DNA from: Muricea muricata
Taxonomy: Eukaryota; Cnidaria; Anthozoa; Malacalcyonacea; Plexauridae
Direction: 5' to 3'
Length of the DNA: 64,000 bases
Assembly: GCA_963855995.1 (NCBI GenBank)
Contig: OY979725.1
Coordinates: forward strand, 3,410,001-3,474,000
A program made the translations under genes and the position numbers. The notes beneath the pieces were generated by a model, which did no database searches, was not told the DNA's origin, and saw only the letters and a program-made list of their open reading frames with translations. Below are positions 26,840 to 39,006 of this stretch, piece by piece (positions within the stretch are counted from its first letter, which is position 1; each line of letters starts with the position of its first letter).

Positions 26840-26973
26840 AACCTGTTTGCAGAATTCTATATACACGCCGTATACAGGAACCACGAGACGATTAGGTTCT
26901 CAGACAAGGACAATCGGTTGAGTTCACACAGACGTGTTATTAACTAGTTCCTTCCGACTATTTTCTCGTTTAG

Positions 26974-27051
26974 GATCGCTCTTTTTGTGAAACCGGTACT
27001 TCAAATATCGCTGCACCTACTTCCACCGTAAACAGATCGACACCACTGGCG
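26974..27051 (+). other. Sp6-9: Possible extra N-terminal coding sequence of Sp6-9
   Basis: In frame with the ATG at 27052 and open for 26 codons, ending STPLA before MLAATC; Sp8/9 proteins have TPLA at this place. It begins directly after a pyrimidine-rich stretch and TTTAG (26969-26973), where the AG could be a 3' splice site and the TAG is also the in-frame stop. It holds no ATG, so it is coding only if joined to an upstream exon that I did not find. Otherwise it is 5' UTR with a conserved relic. Confidence 0.45.
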
Positions 27052-28227
27052 ATGCTCGCAGCAACTTGCAGTAAAATCGGCCAGCAAAGTCCGCCACCAT
27101 TGGCAGAAATAACAGTGGGTAAACGATTTCATCCGTGGAAAGCTGAAAGCACCTCTCCGGCCACTATGGTCTCGGTTAGCGGATTACCAAAGGAACCGTC
27201 CATGGTGTTCTCGCCCAACACTTACACCCCGTGTCCAAGAACCTTAAACCACAGGCCAGAATTGTGTCGGGCCGGCTATGGCCTGAACGGGATCCGTTTA
27301 GGAATATCAGAAAACTATAATGCTTCGCCAGTGGCGAGGATTCACGCATCGCCCGATATGCTTTGTAATCTTCGCTCGCCACATCAGTGCTCGCACGAAG
27401 ACAGCGTAACGCCGAAGACTCCGACTCGATTCGAAGTTCCACAATCAGGCAGCGCCTTTTGGGACATGCATCCAGCGGCCTCGAACTGGCTCGAGCCTCT
27501 GTCGCCTACAAACCCACATCACAGACTCGCACAGTTCCCTGGCTACACAGATTATCAGTCGCCACGGAACTTGCTGACTAGAAACCCCATTCCAAGCCAA
27601 GGCAATACTATTTATCCCACGTCAAGTTTACCCACAGCTTTCTCAAGCGAATCTCACAAGTCCAGCTTGCCTACATACATCGACCCACCAACGTATATCA
27701 CCCCAACGCCACCGTACATCCAAGCCGGGCAGATTACGAATCAAAGAGCGACCAGACGCTATACAGGTCGGGCGACTTGCGATTGCCCGAACTGCCAAGA
27801 GAACGAACGTTTAGGAGCTTTGGGGGTTCCGTTTAAGAAAAAGACCCAACACAGTTGTCATATACCGGGCTGTGGAAAGGTCTACGGTAAAACATCGCAT
27901 CTCAAAGCACACTTAAGGTGGCACACTGGCGAGCGGCCTTTCGTTTGCAACTGGCTGTTTTGTGGCAAGCGTTTTACTCGCTCTGACGAACTTCAAAGGC
28001 ACTTACGAACACACACGGGCGAGAAAAGATTCGCTTGTATGGTTTGCTCGAAACGCTTTATGCGAAGTGACCATTTGTCGAAGCATGTTAAGACTCATAG
28101 TGGCAGCAAGAAAGGCAATTGTGATAAAACTCGAGAGGATAGCGAAGGATTGAGCAGCAATAGCGAACTGACAATTGATGACAGTACACAAGAGAACGAG
28201 GAACCGACAAATAACGGCACTGAATGA
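27052..28227 (+). CDS. Sp6-9: Sp6-9 (Sp8/Sp9-type) zinc-finger transcription factor
   Basis: Nuclear GC-box/GT-box-binding factor of the Sp family, used in animals for appendage, tentacle and head outgrowth. As read it is 391 residues: SP box [10 protein letters not shown] at 1-10; FHPWK at 26-30, typical of Sp8/9; FWDMH..NWLE at 136-148, matching the WWDxH..WL block of Sp8/9; Buttonhead box [16 protein letters not shown] with cysteines 243, 245 and 248; then three C2H2 fingers (C269/C274/H287/H291, C299/C304/H317/H321, C329/C332/H345/H349). Fingers two and three carry RSDELQRH and RSDHLSKH. The start is the first ATG after the TATA promoter. However, the frame stays open upstream through STPLA, as in longer Sp8/9 proteins, back to an acceptor-like TTTAG at 26969-26973, so a longer spliced form is possible. 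Confidence 0.95.
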   Translation: MLAATCSKIGQQSPPPLAEITVGKRFHPWKAESTSPATMVSVSGLPKEPSMVFSPNTYTPCPRTLNHRPELCRAGYGLNGIRLGISENYNASPVARIHASPDMLCNLRSPHQCSHEDSVTPKTPTRFEVPQSGSAFWDMHPAASNWLEPLSPTNPHHRLAQFPGYTDYQSPRNLLTRNPIPSQGNTIYPTSSLPTAFSSESHKSSLPTYIDPPTYITPTPPYIQAGQITNQRATRRYTGRATCDCPNCQENERLGALGVPFKKKTQHSCHIPGCGKVYGKTSHLKAHLRWHTGERPFVCNWLFCGKRFTRSDELQRHLRTHTGEKRFACMVCSKRFMRSDHLSKHVKTHSGSKKGNCDKTREDSEGLSSNSELTIDDSTQENEEPTNNGTE

Positions 28228-28246
28228 TAGTTCTTGAAACTCGTCC

Positions 28247-28252
28247 AATAAA
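28247..28252 (+). terminator. Poly(A) signal of Sp6-9
   Basis: Canonical AATAAA only 20 nt after the TGA, which would give an unusually short 3' UTR. A second AATAAA lies near 28587 and may give a longer form. Confidence 0.5.
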
Positions 28253-28846
28253 GACCAGCATTTATCGTCGGTTACATTATAAGCACGCGAGGGTCGACGC
28301 ACATTATGGTGACTTTCAAGGCAAGTTGTTCAAAGCTCTTTTAGACCTAAACCTAGGCAGACACTTGCCAAGATTGATTTAGCATTTACATTCCAATTAT
28401 TCGGGGGGGGGGGGGGAGTTACACTTCAGAGAGGAACTACAATCGACTTCGATGATATAGTTTACCAAGTTCACAAACAAATTTGCTTTGAATTAGATGC
28501 TACCCAGGTTTAGACTAATCGGTTGTTGAACAACAGCTCCTAAAGTAAACCTATGTGCCCAAAAACATCTAGGGAAAATAACAGCAATAAACTGCGACAT
28601 AACGAATTTTATTTAATCTGACTGCGATGTTAGTCATGTCACATTAACTCAATTTGATAGTGAAGAATGGCTCCATTCTCTTTTGAAGAAATTTTCTTCC
28701 TGTGGTTATGTTAAAAATAAGAAATTTTAAGTTTGTGAAAAATGTCGTGCGAATTACGGTACTAATCTCAACCAGAGTATACGCCAATCCCTCCTTAATT
28801 TATGTGACGTGAAAACGTCTTCGCAGCCCGACTAAATTCACAACAA
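28253..28846. other. 3' flank of Sp6-9
   Basis: Contains a run of 14 G at 28403-28416 and a possible distal poly(A) signal near 28587. No gene seen. Confidence 0.5.
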
Positions 28847-29086
28847 GGGGCCGGTTGTACGAAAGGTGGTAAAGTTATCCACCGGATAGCGACTTTTTCA
28901 AACGTCCTAAAATTGTTGATTTACTGGAATGGTCAAATCTAGTGTTTAGCATTTTAAAGTTGAAGAGGGAACTTATAATTTGGCTAAAGTATATTTAGTT
29001 TTATTGCATTTAAATGCATTTTTAAGATAGGATAAAAATTCACTATTCAGTGGATAGCACTATTTATCTTGTGTACAACCGACCCC
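28847..29086. repeat. Foldback element, family B, copy 2
   Basis: The ends GGGGCCGGTTGTAC and GTACAACCGACCCC are inverted. Inner words ATCCACCGGATAGCG and CAGTGGATAGCAC also pair roughly. 240 bp, non-coding. Confidence 0.8.
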
Positions 29087-30269
29087 AGAATGTTTTCTAG
29101 GATCATGATACTCTATATCCCAGCTTTGTGACCTTTTAAGTAGCAGACCACTCGTCATCTGTTTTACGATGGTGTACTACATACGTTGAAATTACCGTGC
29201 TATATTTTGCGTCGATGTGCCAAAATAAAAAAAAATCGACGTTGACTTGGCGAAAGTTTTTTTAGAAAAATTAAATCAATGTATTTATTTGTAAATTGTT
29301 GCTGTAAATTAAAACGTTCTGGGACAAGTCTTTTCGAGTTTAGCATGAAATTATTAAAGCATAATATGGTTCCGGGGCAGTTCAAAAAATTTGATCAACA
29401 CTTGTATGCGAGCCTATTGTGACCGGGAATTCAATCATGAAATTCAATTATGTTTTCAAACGGCTTATAAAAATAACCGAAAAATGCAAAACACACACTT
29501 AAAGCTAAGTAACATTTCAATAATGCCCCGCTGCAAATATCGGAATCGTCACTTCCACAACTGGAATGTTAAAGTACCGATATTGCGGCGCTGACAAACA
29601 TTCTGGAAAATCCTGTCTGCGTTAGAACTCAAAGGAGCAAGGCTAGTAGCACCTAGCAGCAAGTCTAAAGTGGTCATTGTCCGGGGCACACGTGAAAATA
29701 ACTCGCCAATGTAGAGCTACAATTAAACTAGCTGCACAACGCACAAACAAGATAAAAAATAAAAGATAAAAGATCGGTGTTATAGAGACGAGACACGTTT
29801 CTTAACCCGTACTGAGTTGAATCAATTGAAAGAATTTCTGATGAATACCTATAACAGTTTAACTAATGAGCCAGACAGCCAGTTGAACGCCGACATTGTT
29901 TTAGCACAAGCAAAGTTAGATGCAATTGACGAGTATACATGTTATTTTGAATGGTAGCCCCATTCAGTTTGAAGGCAATGTGTCAGTGGACGCTCTGTCG
30001 TTAGTCGTGGGTTTTCACCGGGTATTTCGGTTACCTCCTGCAGCGAATGTTGACAGGGTAGGTCAAGGAAACATCGTTCGTTGAACAACACCATAGTTAC
30101 TGCCAAGGAGATATATTGCCAGTATACTACTTCATGTAGTCGATCACTGAAAAGCTTCGTGGCTGGATATCGGTGCTATCTCGGTTACGAGTTTTTCACG
30201 TGAAATAGAAAGTTTTTCAAATCATTGTTTGCTCTACTTGTCACCAAGCTGCAACGAACTTGACAACTT
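29087..30269. other. Gene-free region
   Basis: No recognisable gene or structured repeat. Confidence 0.4.
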
Positions 30270-30560
30270 CATTAATTAAGTTTCAAAAAATCCGTTCAAA
30301 TCAGACTTGTTGTCCTTTGTCATTTGCAGCTTTGTTGCAACTTGTCGAAAAAAACCATGCAGCAAGTCTGCGGGTACCTGGTTTTGACAGCCAACTTGCA
30401 TCAGGTCTGTTGTCAGCTTGGAATTGAAATGAACTTGTCGTCGACAGGCTGCGAAAGCCATGTAAACGCATTTTGACATTGGCTTGTTGTAACAAGTCTG
30501 TTGACATGAAGATGTCGACAGATTTATTGCAACTTGCGAGTATTGTGCTGCTTGGATTGT
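30270..30560. repeat. CAAGTTG/CAACTTG-rich interspersed repeat
   Basis: Same texture as 8010-8265 and 34005-34150: recurring ACTTGTTG, GCAACTTG, GTCGACA and CAAGTCTG words on both strands. Open frames inside it are not credible genes. Confidence 0.5.
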
Positions 30561-30590
30561 CATTCTGGTGAAAATGAGTTACTTAGCTAC

Positions 30591-30780
30591 GACTCTTACT
30601 ATCAAGCTTACAACTCTTGTCAAGCTTACAACTCTAACAAGCTTACAACTCTAACAAGCTTACAACTCTTGTCAACCTTACAACTCTTATTAAGCTCACA
30701 ACTCTAACAAGCTTACAACTCTAACAAGCTTACAACTTTTATCAAGCTTACAACTCTTATCAAGCTTACAACTCTTATTA
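30591..30780 (+). repeat. Minisatellite, unit about 16-18 bp (AAGCTTACAACTCTTAT)
   Basis: Around 11 imperfect head-to-tail copies of CAAGCTTACAACTCTTAT-like units, alternating with a shorter CTAACAAGCTTACAACT form. Many units keep a HindIII site (AAGCTT). Confidence 0.92.
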
Positions 30781-31051
30781 TTTCAATGACGAACACTGTT
30801 TGCCCGATTATATACATCAGGCGGATATAGGCCTTTATAAAAGTGTCTCATGCCGAAGTGCTTACCTGGAAAATCAGTCCATAGCAAACTCAAATCAGGT
30901 AACGTAGATTCTTTGGACCATAACTGATGTTTGTGTAAATACATTTTGCTCGGCAAACAGATAGAATTGTCTTTCAATTTTTTTCCCCTTCTCCAAGTGC
31001 CTAAATGTTTTTAAACATGTTATGGTTAGGTAAAGAATGGTAAATCGACCA

Positions 31052-31345
31052 TCCCAGCAAAAAAAATATTGAAATTCGTAAAGTAATCAAGTTTGGTGGC
31101 GAAATACTGTAAACTGTAAGAGATATAGCCTTGCAAAGTTCTCTATTTTATACGTGTTTCTATTGCGTGCGAAAATGTCAGCCATTTTCGGCTCAGAACA
31201 TGGTATCAACAATTTCCGCACGTAATACAATCATATGCAAAATTTGCAAAGCTTTACAAGACTATATTTCTTAAATTTTTCAATATTTCGCCACGAAATT
31301 CTGCAAATTTACTAATAATTCCGTTATGCTCATTCGAAGGTATTT
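31052..31345. repeat. Foldback element, family A, copy 4
   Basis: Left arm GGTGGCGAAATACTGTAAAC with ATATAGCCTTGCAAAG; core ATTGCGTGCGAAAATG..CCGCACGTAATACAA; right arm TTTCGCCACGAAATTCTGC. About 290 bp. Confidence 0.8.
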
Positions 31346-33959
31346 CCTTTTTTGCCTAGACAAAAAAAATGACACGAAAAAAAAACCCGGTTTCTGGTGT
31401 TACTCCAATTTTATATACACAAAGGGCAAGCTGAAAAATGTGCCTGTGGATATGAAACTAAGAATAACACGACCATCATCACGTTTACCGGGCACCTTGC
31501 TTGTTTCGATCAGCTAAACGAAAGTGCGTTTGAAATCCTGTTCATTCTAGTACAAATAGTATACCAAAGCTTAGTCCTGGGTTAACTTCAATTTCAATCA
31601 AATTTTCCAAGAGCTTGTTTGTAAACTTGAAACTGTTTTTCTCATAAATCTTACGTGAATCGATCGAGGTTTCCTTCTCGCAAGTGTTGAACGAAAGAGA
31701 TACAGTAAGAAGATACATACAAGAAGTACACAAACTAGAACAGTGGTAAAATTTTAACCCAGTGCAGGGCTGTGATAATTTAAAAACTTGTATTGTTCGA
31801 ATGAGAAAAAAATGTGAGAGAAGATAAACGGCCCACAGTTTCCGTGTGCTTTGAGAAACAGTCGAACTTGACAAAGTTAAAAAACGTGAATAAATTCGCT
31901 AGTTCCGTGTATGATTTTTTGTGATTCGCTAAATTTAGGATTCTGGTACCATCTTAGCTACAGTATATGGACTAGAACATTTTTGATACTAAAAAACGTA
32001 ATTGTGCATTTAATAGTGCGCATCAAAACAGTTTACTGACTAGTTATCAAAGTACCGAATTTTTAAATTGGTATAATCATGGCACTAATTACGGCATAGA
32101 AGCTTCTAAATTGTTGCGGATAATAGAAGTTTTCTACACGAAAGTCGTGATTATGACATTTAATTGAGCATTAAAACAAACGTTCTAAGTGCAGGTATAT
32201 TTAATTAGGATAAGATCACGAGCTCTTAAAACTCTCAAACAGTTAAAAAAAATGGGTTGAAAAAAAAAACAGAAAATTGGCGCACAGGAAAAATTTTTGT
32301 CACGAAGTTTACCATGAATAACACGCAAAGTTCAACCTTCGATTTCTTTTCAACATTAGCAAGAGAACAATATGAAGCAAGGAGAATCCATAATTTTGGT
32401 TTGCAAACTATAAGAGAGTGCTCAATGACATACACACAGAGCGAAACATATAATGATAAAATACCTCCGAATCAGTCTGTTATCCAACGGGAATTTTCAG
32501 ATGGTAGATTCAGGTGGTAAAATTCGCATTGGACGAAACAGGCTTTGATGGTGAGAAATATTATATATACTATTATATACGTTATGACACATGAAAAGGA
32601 CAACTTTGACGATTGTTATATAATAACTAGAAAAATAAATAATATATAATATATATATAATAATATTCCACACCAACGTAAAATGAATGAGAGATATCCA
32701 ATATAAGGATGTTGGCGGGCCCATATATAACGTCCGCTGAACGTGATCTTCCCAAGCTGCCAAATTGAGATTATAAGGAACTATCCCAATTATATCTGAG
32801 TGGGAAGGTTTTAGCAGATGAACGTGAATATTTCTAATTGTTCGCTTTTGTTGCCAACTATCTCAAAATGAAAATACCGCTAAACAACATACACCAAGTC
32901 TAAGGTCAACAGTCATTGATTTTATCCTACACACGACAACTTATTGCACAAATATTCATATTTGTCTACTATAAACATAGCAGGCCTATTTTCTGGCTAA
33001 AACCCTAGCTACGCGACAGGAAACGCAAAAACGCAATCTAGTAAGAACACGGAGTCCAGTGATGCACTCAGACAGCGGCCTATTAGCACCCCACAAATGT
33101 TGAGAGGTATCAAGGGCATAATTGCGGTCAATAGACAGATTGTCGTCAACGTTCTCATGCCTTAGATAGAGAATCTTTATAACGAACGAGTAAACATCGT
33201 TAAATTATAATAATAATCAGCAAAAATACATAATTGACTCAATTGAGAGACATGAGCTACCTCATTATGACAAAATATACATGCGATCAAAAATCCATTG
33301 AGAAACTTGCTCATTTCATTTTACTGCATGTGGCATTCCAGTTCAACAAAAATCTTGTTTAGTAACTTCTTCCTTAGGAACGCGACCAATATTCTGTTTG
33401 GCCCTGCCGAAGATCGTACAAAACAAAGCGGTGGGCGTTCCAAGGTCAACCAGGCAACACTTATCAGCCTACATACATATCTTGATAACACTTATAATAA
33501 ATCCTAATGTCCTTGTTAGCTGTCTATAATGCAACGTTGCAAAACGAATGTGCTAGATTGTAGTGGACAACAAAATACTTGAAATGTTCGAAGGAAAGTA
33601 TAGGTCATATTTCTAGTAAAGCGTCTATATGCTATGTGATACATTACAAACGCATTTACCAGGAAAATAATAAAAATCAAATTTCGAGCCTTTCGTCAGG
33701 ATGTTACAAGGTCCTCGCTCAAAACGTTTATGTCAAAAGTTTAGGTAGACAAATAGGTGCTGTTGCTAAACGACTACACTTGCCACGCTAACACATGCAT
33801 TGTTTAGACATCTTATCAAGCAATAAACATGTCTTAGGATGTAGACACAGCACGCGCAAAATCGCACAAGTAATTGTAACATGTTTTATGTGTTTTGGTA
33901 CTGTGTATACTTAGGTGAAAATGATGTTTGTGGTAGGAAAGTTGAAACATATGCCTCAT
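31346..33959. other. Gene-free region
   Basis: AT-rich with short frames only. No motif, exon or structured repeat that I can support. Confidence 0.4.
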
Positions 33960-34150
33960 GTAACTGTAACTAGGCTGTTCACAAGCTGTGATAAGCTTGG
34001 TGGGCCTGTTTACGAGGTCGTTTCGACAGGACTGGTGCAGTAACGGTATTACAACGTTGTTGCATGCAGGCTTGTGTTGTCGACTTTGTGAAAATCTTGT
34101 CACAACTGGCCTGTGACAGTGTTGCAAAGACAACCTTGTAACAACCCGCT
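33960..34150. repeat. Interspersed repeat related to 36140-36260
   Basis: CGACAGGACTGGTGCAGTAA..GGCTTGTGTTGTCGACTTTG aligns with CAGACAAGACTGGTACAGTT..AACTTGTGTTGTCAACTTTG at 36174-36240. Two diverged copies of one family in the same orientation. Confidence 0.7.
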
Positions 34151-35446
34151 CTAATAAGGCTATGTGCACATGCACAAAGTCGTTTCCGAGCGTTTTCTCT
34201 AAAGTCATAATGAACACGATATGAACTACAAAAATTCTGATCGCATGAAGTTTTTAGTTTCTGTCCTTAGACGAGGTTGGTTAAGAGAGCTTTTGAAATA
34301 ATTCGGTGTGAAAGCGCTCGGAAACGACACGATGTGCACGTAGCTTTATTGTCAAAATTGAACAGAATCTACTGGTTGACAAACTGAAATAATCACAGTC
34401 ACCTTCGGGGTTTTTGCTGGCCAAAAGGGGGTCAATATTGTAATGGCTCATTCAAGACAAAAACCGTCTTTTCTCAGCGAGTAATATAAAACCTTTTTTC
34501 TAACAGTCCACTTTTTGATATTTTACTCGGACAATTAAATAGGACAAAGTTTACGACTGCCACACAGTATTTTAATTAAAACGAGCTTATTCTCCAAGAC
34601 GTCTGAAGGCTTTGTTCTCTTTTTCAATTTAAAGACCTTAAAGATGCTGCAGCTAATAAACCCCGTAACAAACGCTTTGTTTACATTTTTGAACTTCCAC
34701 ACGTAAAAAGTATAATAGCCTAACCAAATATCTAACAGTGCCTGGTTTGCTATGTTCATAAACGAATATAAAATGGGGCTTCAATTTAAAAAAAGTTCAA
34801 AAGATATGAAAATTGGGCATGTGTTCATAAATATGTCCGCCCCCAACTCTTTGTTGTGGGGAGAAGCGTTATATTTGAATTTGAAGACTTTTTTTCCTTC
34901 ATATTTACAGGTATCAAAAACTTAAAAAATCTTCGTGCTTTTTGACATGCTATTTTACTCGTATCTCGTCTAACAGGCGAAAAACCAGTTCAAAAAAAAT
35001 TCAAGCTATTCAATTGGGGTAAAGCAACAATGAATACTTACCAGACTGAAACATAAAAACGCCCAGTTAATCACTGCTATTTGATAAAATTGCTAAATGG
35101 TTTCATTTAAATGACCAACGTCATTGTATTGCGTTATAATCATACAGGAATTTAAAGTTTTAATCTTGCTATCAAGATATAAATCTTAATTGTAGGAGCC
35201 ACGTTACGCTGGCATGTCTAGATTTTTTTAAGCTATTCTGTCGATAGTTTAGTTGCCAAAAATATCTTTGCTGTTCTAGTTGTTGTATTTTTGACGTGGG
35301 CGATGATGTCAAGTAAAAATAGAATCAAATATGTCTTATTTATAGAACAGTCGCGAAATATTTAATACCTTGACTAATTGCCCAAATCATTACTGTGGAT
35401 GATTATTATCAATGGACAAGAACAAAAAGAGGAACAGCAAAAAAGG
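34151..35446. other. Gene-free region
   Basis: No recognisable gene or structured repeat. Confidence 0.4.
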
Positions 35447-35736
35447 GGACCCTAAGATCAGTAGAATTGCCGAGTTTGGTGGTGAAATGTTGTAAAATAC
35501 GGAAAATATAGCCCTGCGAAGTTTGCAAATTTTGTATATATTTGTATTGCGCACCGAAACAGTTACCATTTTTGAGCTAAAATTGCCGCGAAAATGGTAA
35601 CTTTTTCCGTGCGTGATACAAATATATACAAAATTTGGAAACTTCGCAGGGCTATATTTTCCGTACTTTACAACATTTCGCCACCAAACTCAGCAATTCT
35701 TCTAACTTGAAAATGCTTTTTTTAACTGTAGTAAAA
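35447..35736. repeat. Foldback element, family A, copy 5
   Basis: A well-preserved palindrome: GGAAAATATAGCCCTGCGAA at left and TTCGCAGGGCTATATTTTCC at right, with centre AGTTACCATTTTTGAGC..AAAATGGTAACTTTTT. It lacks the outermost AATGGWCC segment of copies 1 and 2. Confidence 0.88.
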
Positions 35737-35851
35737 AAAATTTGTTCTTTTTGCCTAGTTCGACCTTTAATCTATTATGCAAATTGTCCATTTTAGGTAC
35801 TCAAATTAAGTGGTCTCAAACTCTTGCTTTGACAACAGGTTTACTTTCACT

Positions 35852-35885
35852 GGGAGTGGGGGGTGGGGTGGGGTGGGGGGGTGTG
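35852..35885 (+). other. G-quadruplex-prone tract
   Basis: G-runs of 6, 4, 4 and 7 separated by single T residues, preceded by GGGAGT. It satisfies the usual four-run quadruplex pattern and accounts for the low-complexity open frames around it. Confidence 0.7.
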
Positions 35886-36029
35886 GTAATTGGGCATGGA
35901 GACAAGGATAGATACAGCATGACTTTGTGGGAGAGGGAGGGAAGGGGGCACTCTGCCAGCTCTAATAATGAAAACTTGAGTTGTGTTCGTCTTAGTCATG
36001 TGTCGCCAACCCTTCAAAACACAGGAATA

Positions 36030-36260
36030 GTGTTTGCAAGCTGCAAAAGGTCTGCCGACAAGCTGTTGACAAGTGGTCTTTGCACTGCTTGTTTCAAATT
36101 GTTGGAACAAGTTTAGAAAAAGCTGTTAGAGTTTGTAACAAGCTTGATTGAACAATCAGACTTGTTAGGTTGTTCAGACAAGACTGGTACAGTTGTGATA
36201 TAACAATATTGTTACAAACTTGTGTTGTCAACTTTGTTACAATCTTTTTACAACAGGTGT
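36030..36260. repeat. Interspersed repeat related to 33960-34150
   Basis: See the entry at 33960-34150. A further fragment with the same CAGGTTGTTCCAAAC/GTTTGCAAAC texture follows at 36536-36640. Confidence 0.6.
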
Positions 36261-36640
36261 GCATGGGCAGATTTTTGAGGGGGGAGGTAAGGACTTTTAA
36301 CCCCTTTAGAAAGTGTTTAAACCCACTAAAATGCCACTTCACCTGCTTTGTCCACTTTGGTTTGCCATTTCATGCCCCTCCCAAAGCATCCAGAATAGCA
36401 CATTGCATGACTTGCTCCCAACCTAACATTTTTCCACCCTTCTCTGAAAATAATGAAAATCTGCCCTTGCATGTCTGAATCAGAGTTGTTAGGACTACCT
36501 TTTAAAAACTCTGATATATTCTCGTCAAGCATGTCACAAATTGTCAACAGGTTGTTCCAAACTTTGGATCATTTACAAAATTTCAGATCAGACTATGTTT
36601 CAGTATTGACAAATGGTTTGCAAACTTGTTCATTTAATTG

Positions 36641-38866
36641 TGTTTAGGACACACTATGATATTTACCTTACCTACATCTCAAACCATCAATTAAAGACAT
36701 CAACAACATACACATGAACATGCACGTAACAATTAACCCCTTTGTAGCAAGCACTGTGTAGCGATAATAAATGTCTTTGCTAGCATTTAAAGCAACCATA
36801 CTCCTTAAAAGCAACATAGGGGCCAATCAATGAAGAATGACAAAATATTTACCTGCAAGCTTTCATGCTGAAAGGGTTTGCAAGTCAACACTACCATATC
36901 ATATTCGAAATAGTCCAAAATGGAGTTTCCAAAACATACAATTGTTTGTCGATTATATAATTTTTGGCCAATGAAATTAATGAATCTCATACATTGTGCA
37001 AACTCTGGTTTTAAGAGCTTTTAAACGTCAACTTGATAGTACATAGTTGGTAAGTTTGTAAATTAATGCAGAAATATTATTTTCTAAAGACAATTTGTAT
37101 TTTATAAATACACCATCCTGTTAAAATGAACACATATAAAACTTATACTTACATTTTGGAATGTTTTGCAACGGAATTGAGGCATATTTAAATAATATTT
37201 TAAGTGACCATAAACGTTTTGACTCGCTACCGACGATACATAGTTTTCGGCTTTTCAGACCATTCAAATATGGCGCCCACCCGATTCAGATCATGACGTC
37301 ACAGGTATTCACTCAAAATCATGTCGAGATTGCTCAAATAAGTTCTCTATAACGCCCCCCCCCCCCACACACACACACCTATCCGGCCGTCATTCCAGAC
37401 TTGTCTTTATTTTTTGCACGTAATAGACTTTTGAAAACTCAAAAAAGCAAGACAGATTCAGTTTTCAGATTTTTTCATCCGATGTTCCGGTCTGTGGCAA
37501 ATGTTTAATACACCCATTGTTCGTTTTGTACCTATTTTGTTCAACTCCAGCCACTGTAGTCTATGTAGTTAACAGTCAATAGTCTTCAAAAAAGTATCCA
37601 CCGAATAGGACAGAAATTCAGACATAAAAACGATGTCTAAGATGAAAAAAGTAGTGTAATACACAACTTCATGTTGCCAACTGATGTCAGTAGCGCCACG
37701 AAGAATTACGAATTGCTGCTTCAATATCGACATTTTATACATTAAATAACGTACGTGTTTCGCTTAAATCGATATGGGTGTAACTTTGAAGATTTTTTCT
37801 TCCGATAAGCTTAATACACCATGTATTAATTGTGGTAGAGTCGAAAAATATTGTTATAAATAGACACTAGTGTTACACGTTCACTTTGTCGTTCATGTTT
37901 CTTTGTCGATTTCAGAATTCGTAAAATTGACCAATCACAGCGAAGCACAAAAGTTCTAAACATTTGCCGCAGACCAGGATGTTTGTTCACATTCAAACAA
38001 ATGTGACCGATTGGTTTTGGGCTCTCTTAACGTTTGAGAAATAATTCCTCTGTCAAGTACGAGGGGATTGTTCGCAGAAAGAAAAACAGTCATGAAGAAA
38101 ACCTAAATATAACAACCAACTTTCTACGAGCAACAGGATAGCAGGGAATATACAGCCAGTTTCAATCGCTGCCAACCGTTGTTCGCTCCTTGCAAACCGT
38201 CTTGGATAATGCAGGCATAAATCTGAAATAAGTTCCAAAGAAGCAATAAATGTCCTGAGGTGTTTTAGCGAGAAAAAAAACAGGATTTTTACGCCAATAA
38301 TTTACGTCATTGTGTTTAAAACATGAGACGAGAACTTTTAAACAACGAATGGGAAAATCTACTGAAAACGTTTTGTTGTCGGTTGATTACTATTAAGCAG
38401 ATCCAAGAGCGAATACCCTGGGTACGAGGTTGAAGTAGACCGAGTAATTGCATGCATCCAAAATTGATATCAAAATTTAGTAATGAAGAGCAATCCACCC
38501 ATAAGATCGCTTTAATTGCTTACAACAACTTGGAGCATTTGCCGGCTGGATACTTTCGATTAGTTTAGAAAGGAAAACAAGATGGCCACTTTACGAACGT
38601 ATCATCTAGTGTTGTCGGTGGCGCCTCGAAAAAACCAGATATACTATATAGCCGGTATACCTATGCAAATGAATCTTTATGACAGTTAATTCAAACAGAC
38701 GAGATAAATAGGGTTTTTGGAGGAAGTTGTTCGTCGTCTATCACAACCAGAATGACACACACTAATTGTATTTTATACTTGAACCTTTAAAATTATCATT
38801 TTCTCCCTAAAGTACTTCAACTAACGGTCATTTCTAGGATGTTCACATATTCGCCCGATTCTATGA
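36641..38866. other. Gene-free region
   Basis: Contains a C-run/CA stretch at 37358-37378 and an isolated CCCTGGGTACGAGGTTG end fragment at 38416-38432 (family C). No gene recognised. Confidence 0.4.
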
Positions 38867-39006
38867 GGGGCAAGGACTATGTTTTCCACATTTTACAAGA
38901 TTTTGTTACCAAATTTCACAATTGTATAAAATTTAGGATGCTCTTTCCAGCTGCGCTAATTGACTTTCCGAATTCAAAAGTTTGTGCAATTGAGGAATGG
39001 TCCATT
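38867..39006. repeat. Foldback family A, single arm (copy 6)
   Basis: Only the right arm is present: GACTATGTTTTCCACATTTT, then AGGATGCTCTTTCCAGCTG, ending GAGGAATGGTCCATT. It matches 3540-3679 closely, so it is a half-element left by deletion or partial insertion. Confidence 0.8.

Noticed and set aside
30591..30780. CRISPR-like array
   Set aside because: Units abut with no unique spacers and the context is animal genomic DNA; it is a minisatellite.
33834..34217. 127-residue minus-strand open frame
   Set aside because: Lies on the CAAGTTG-type repeat shared with 36030-36260; not a gene.
35742..36116. 124-residue open frame
   Set aside because: Spans the G-quadruplex tract and a dispersed repeat; composition artefact.
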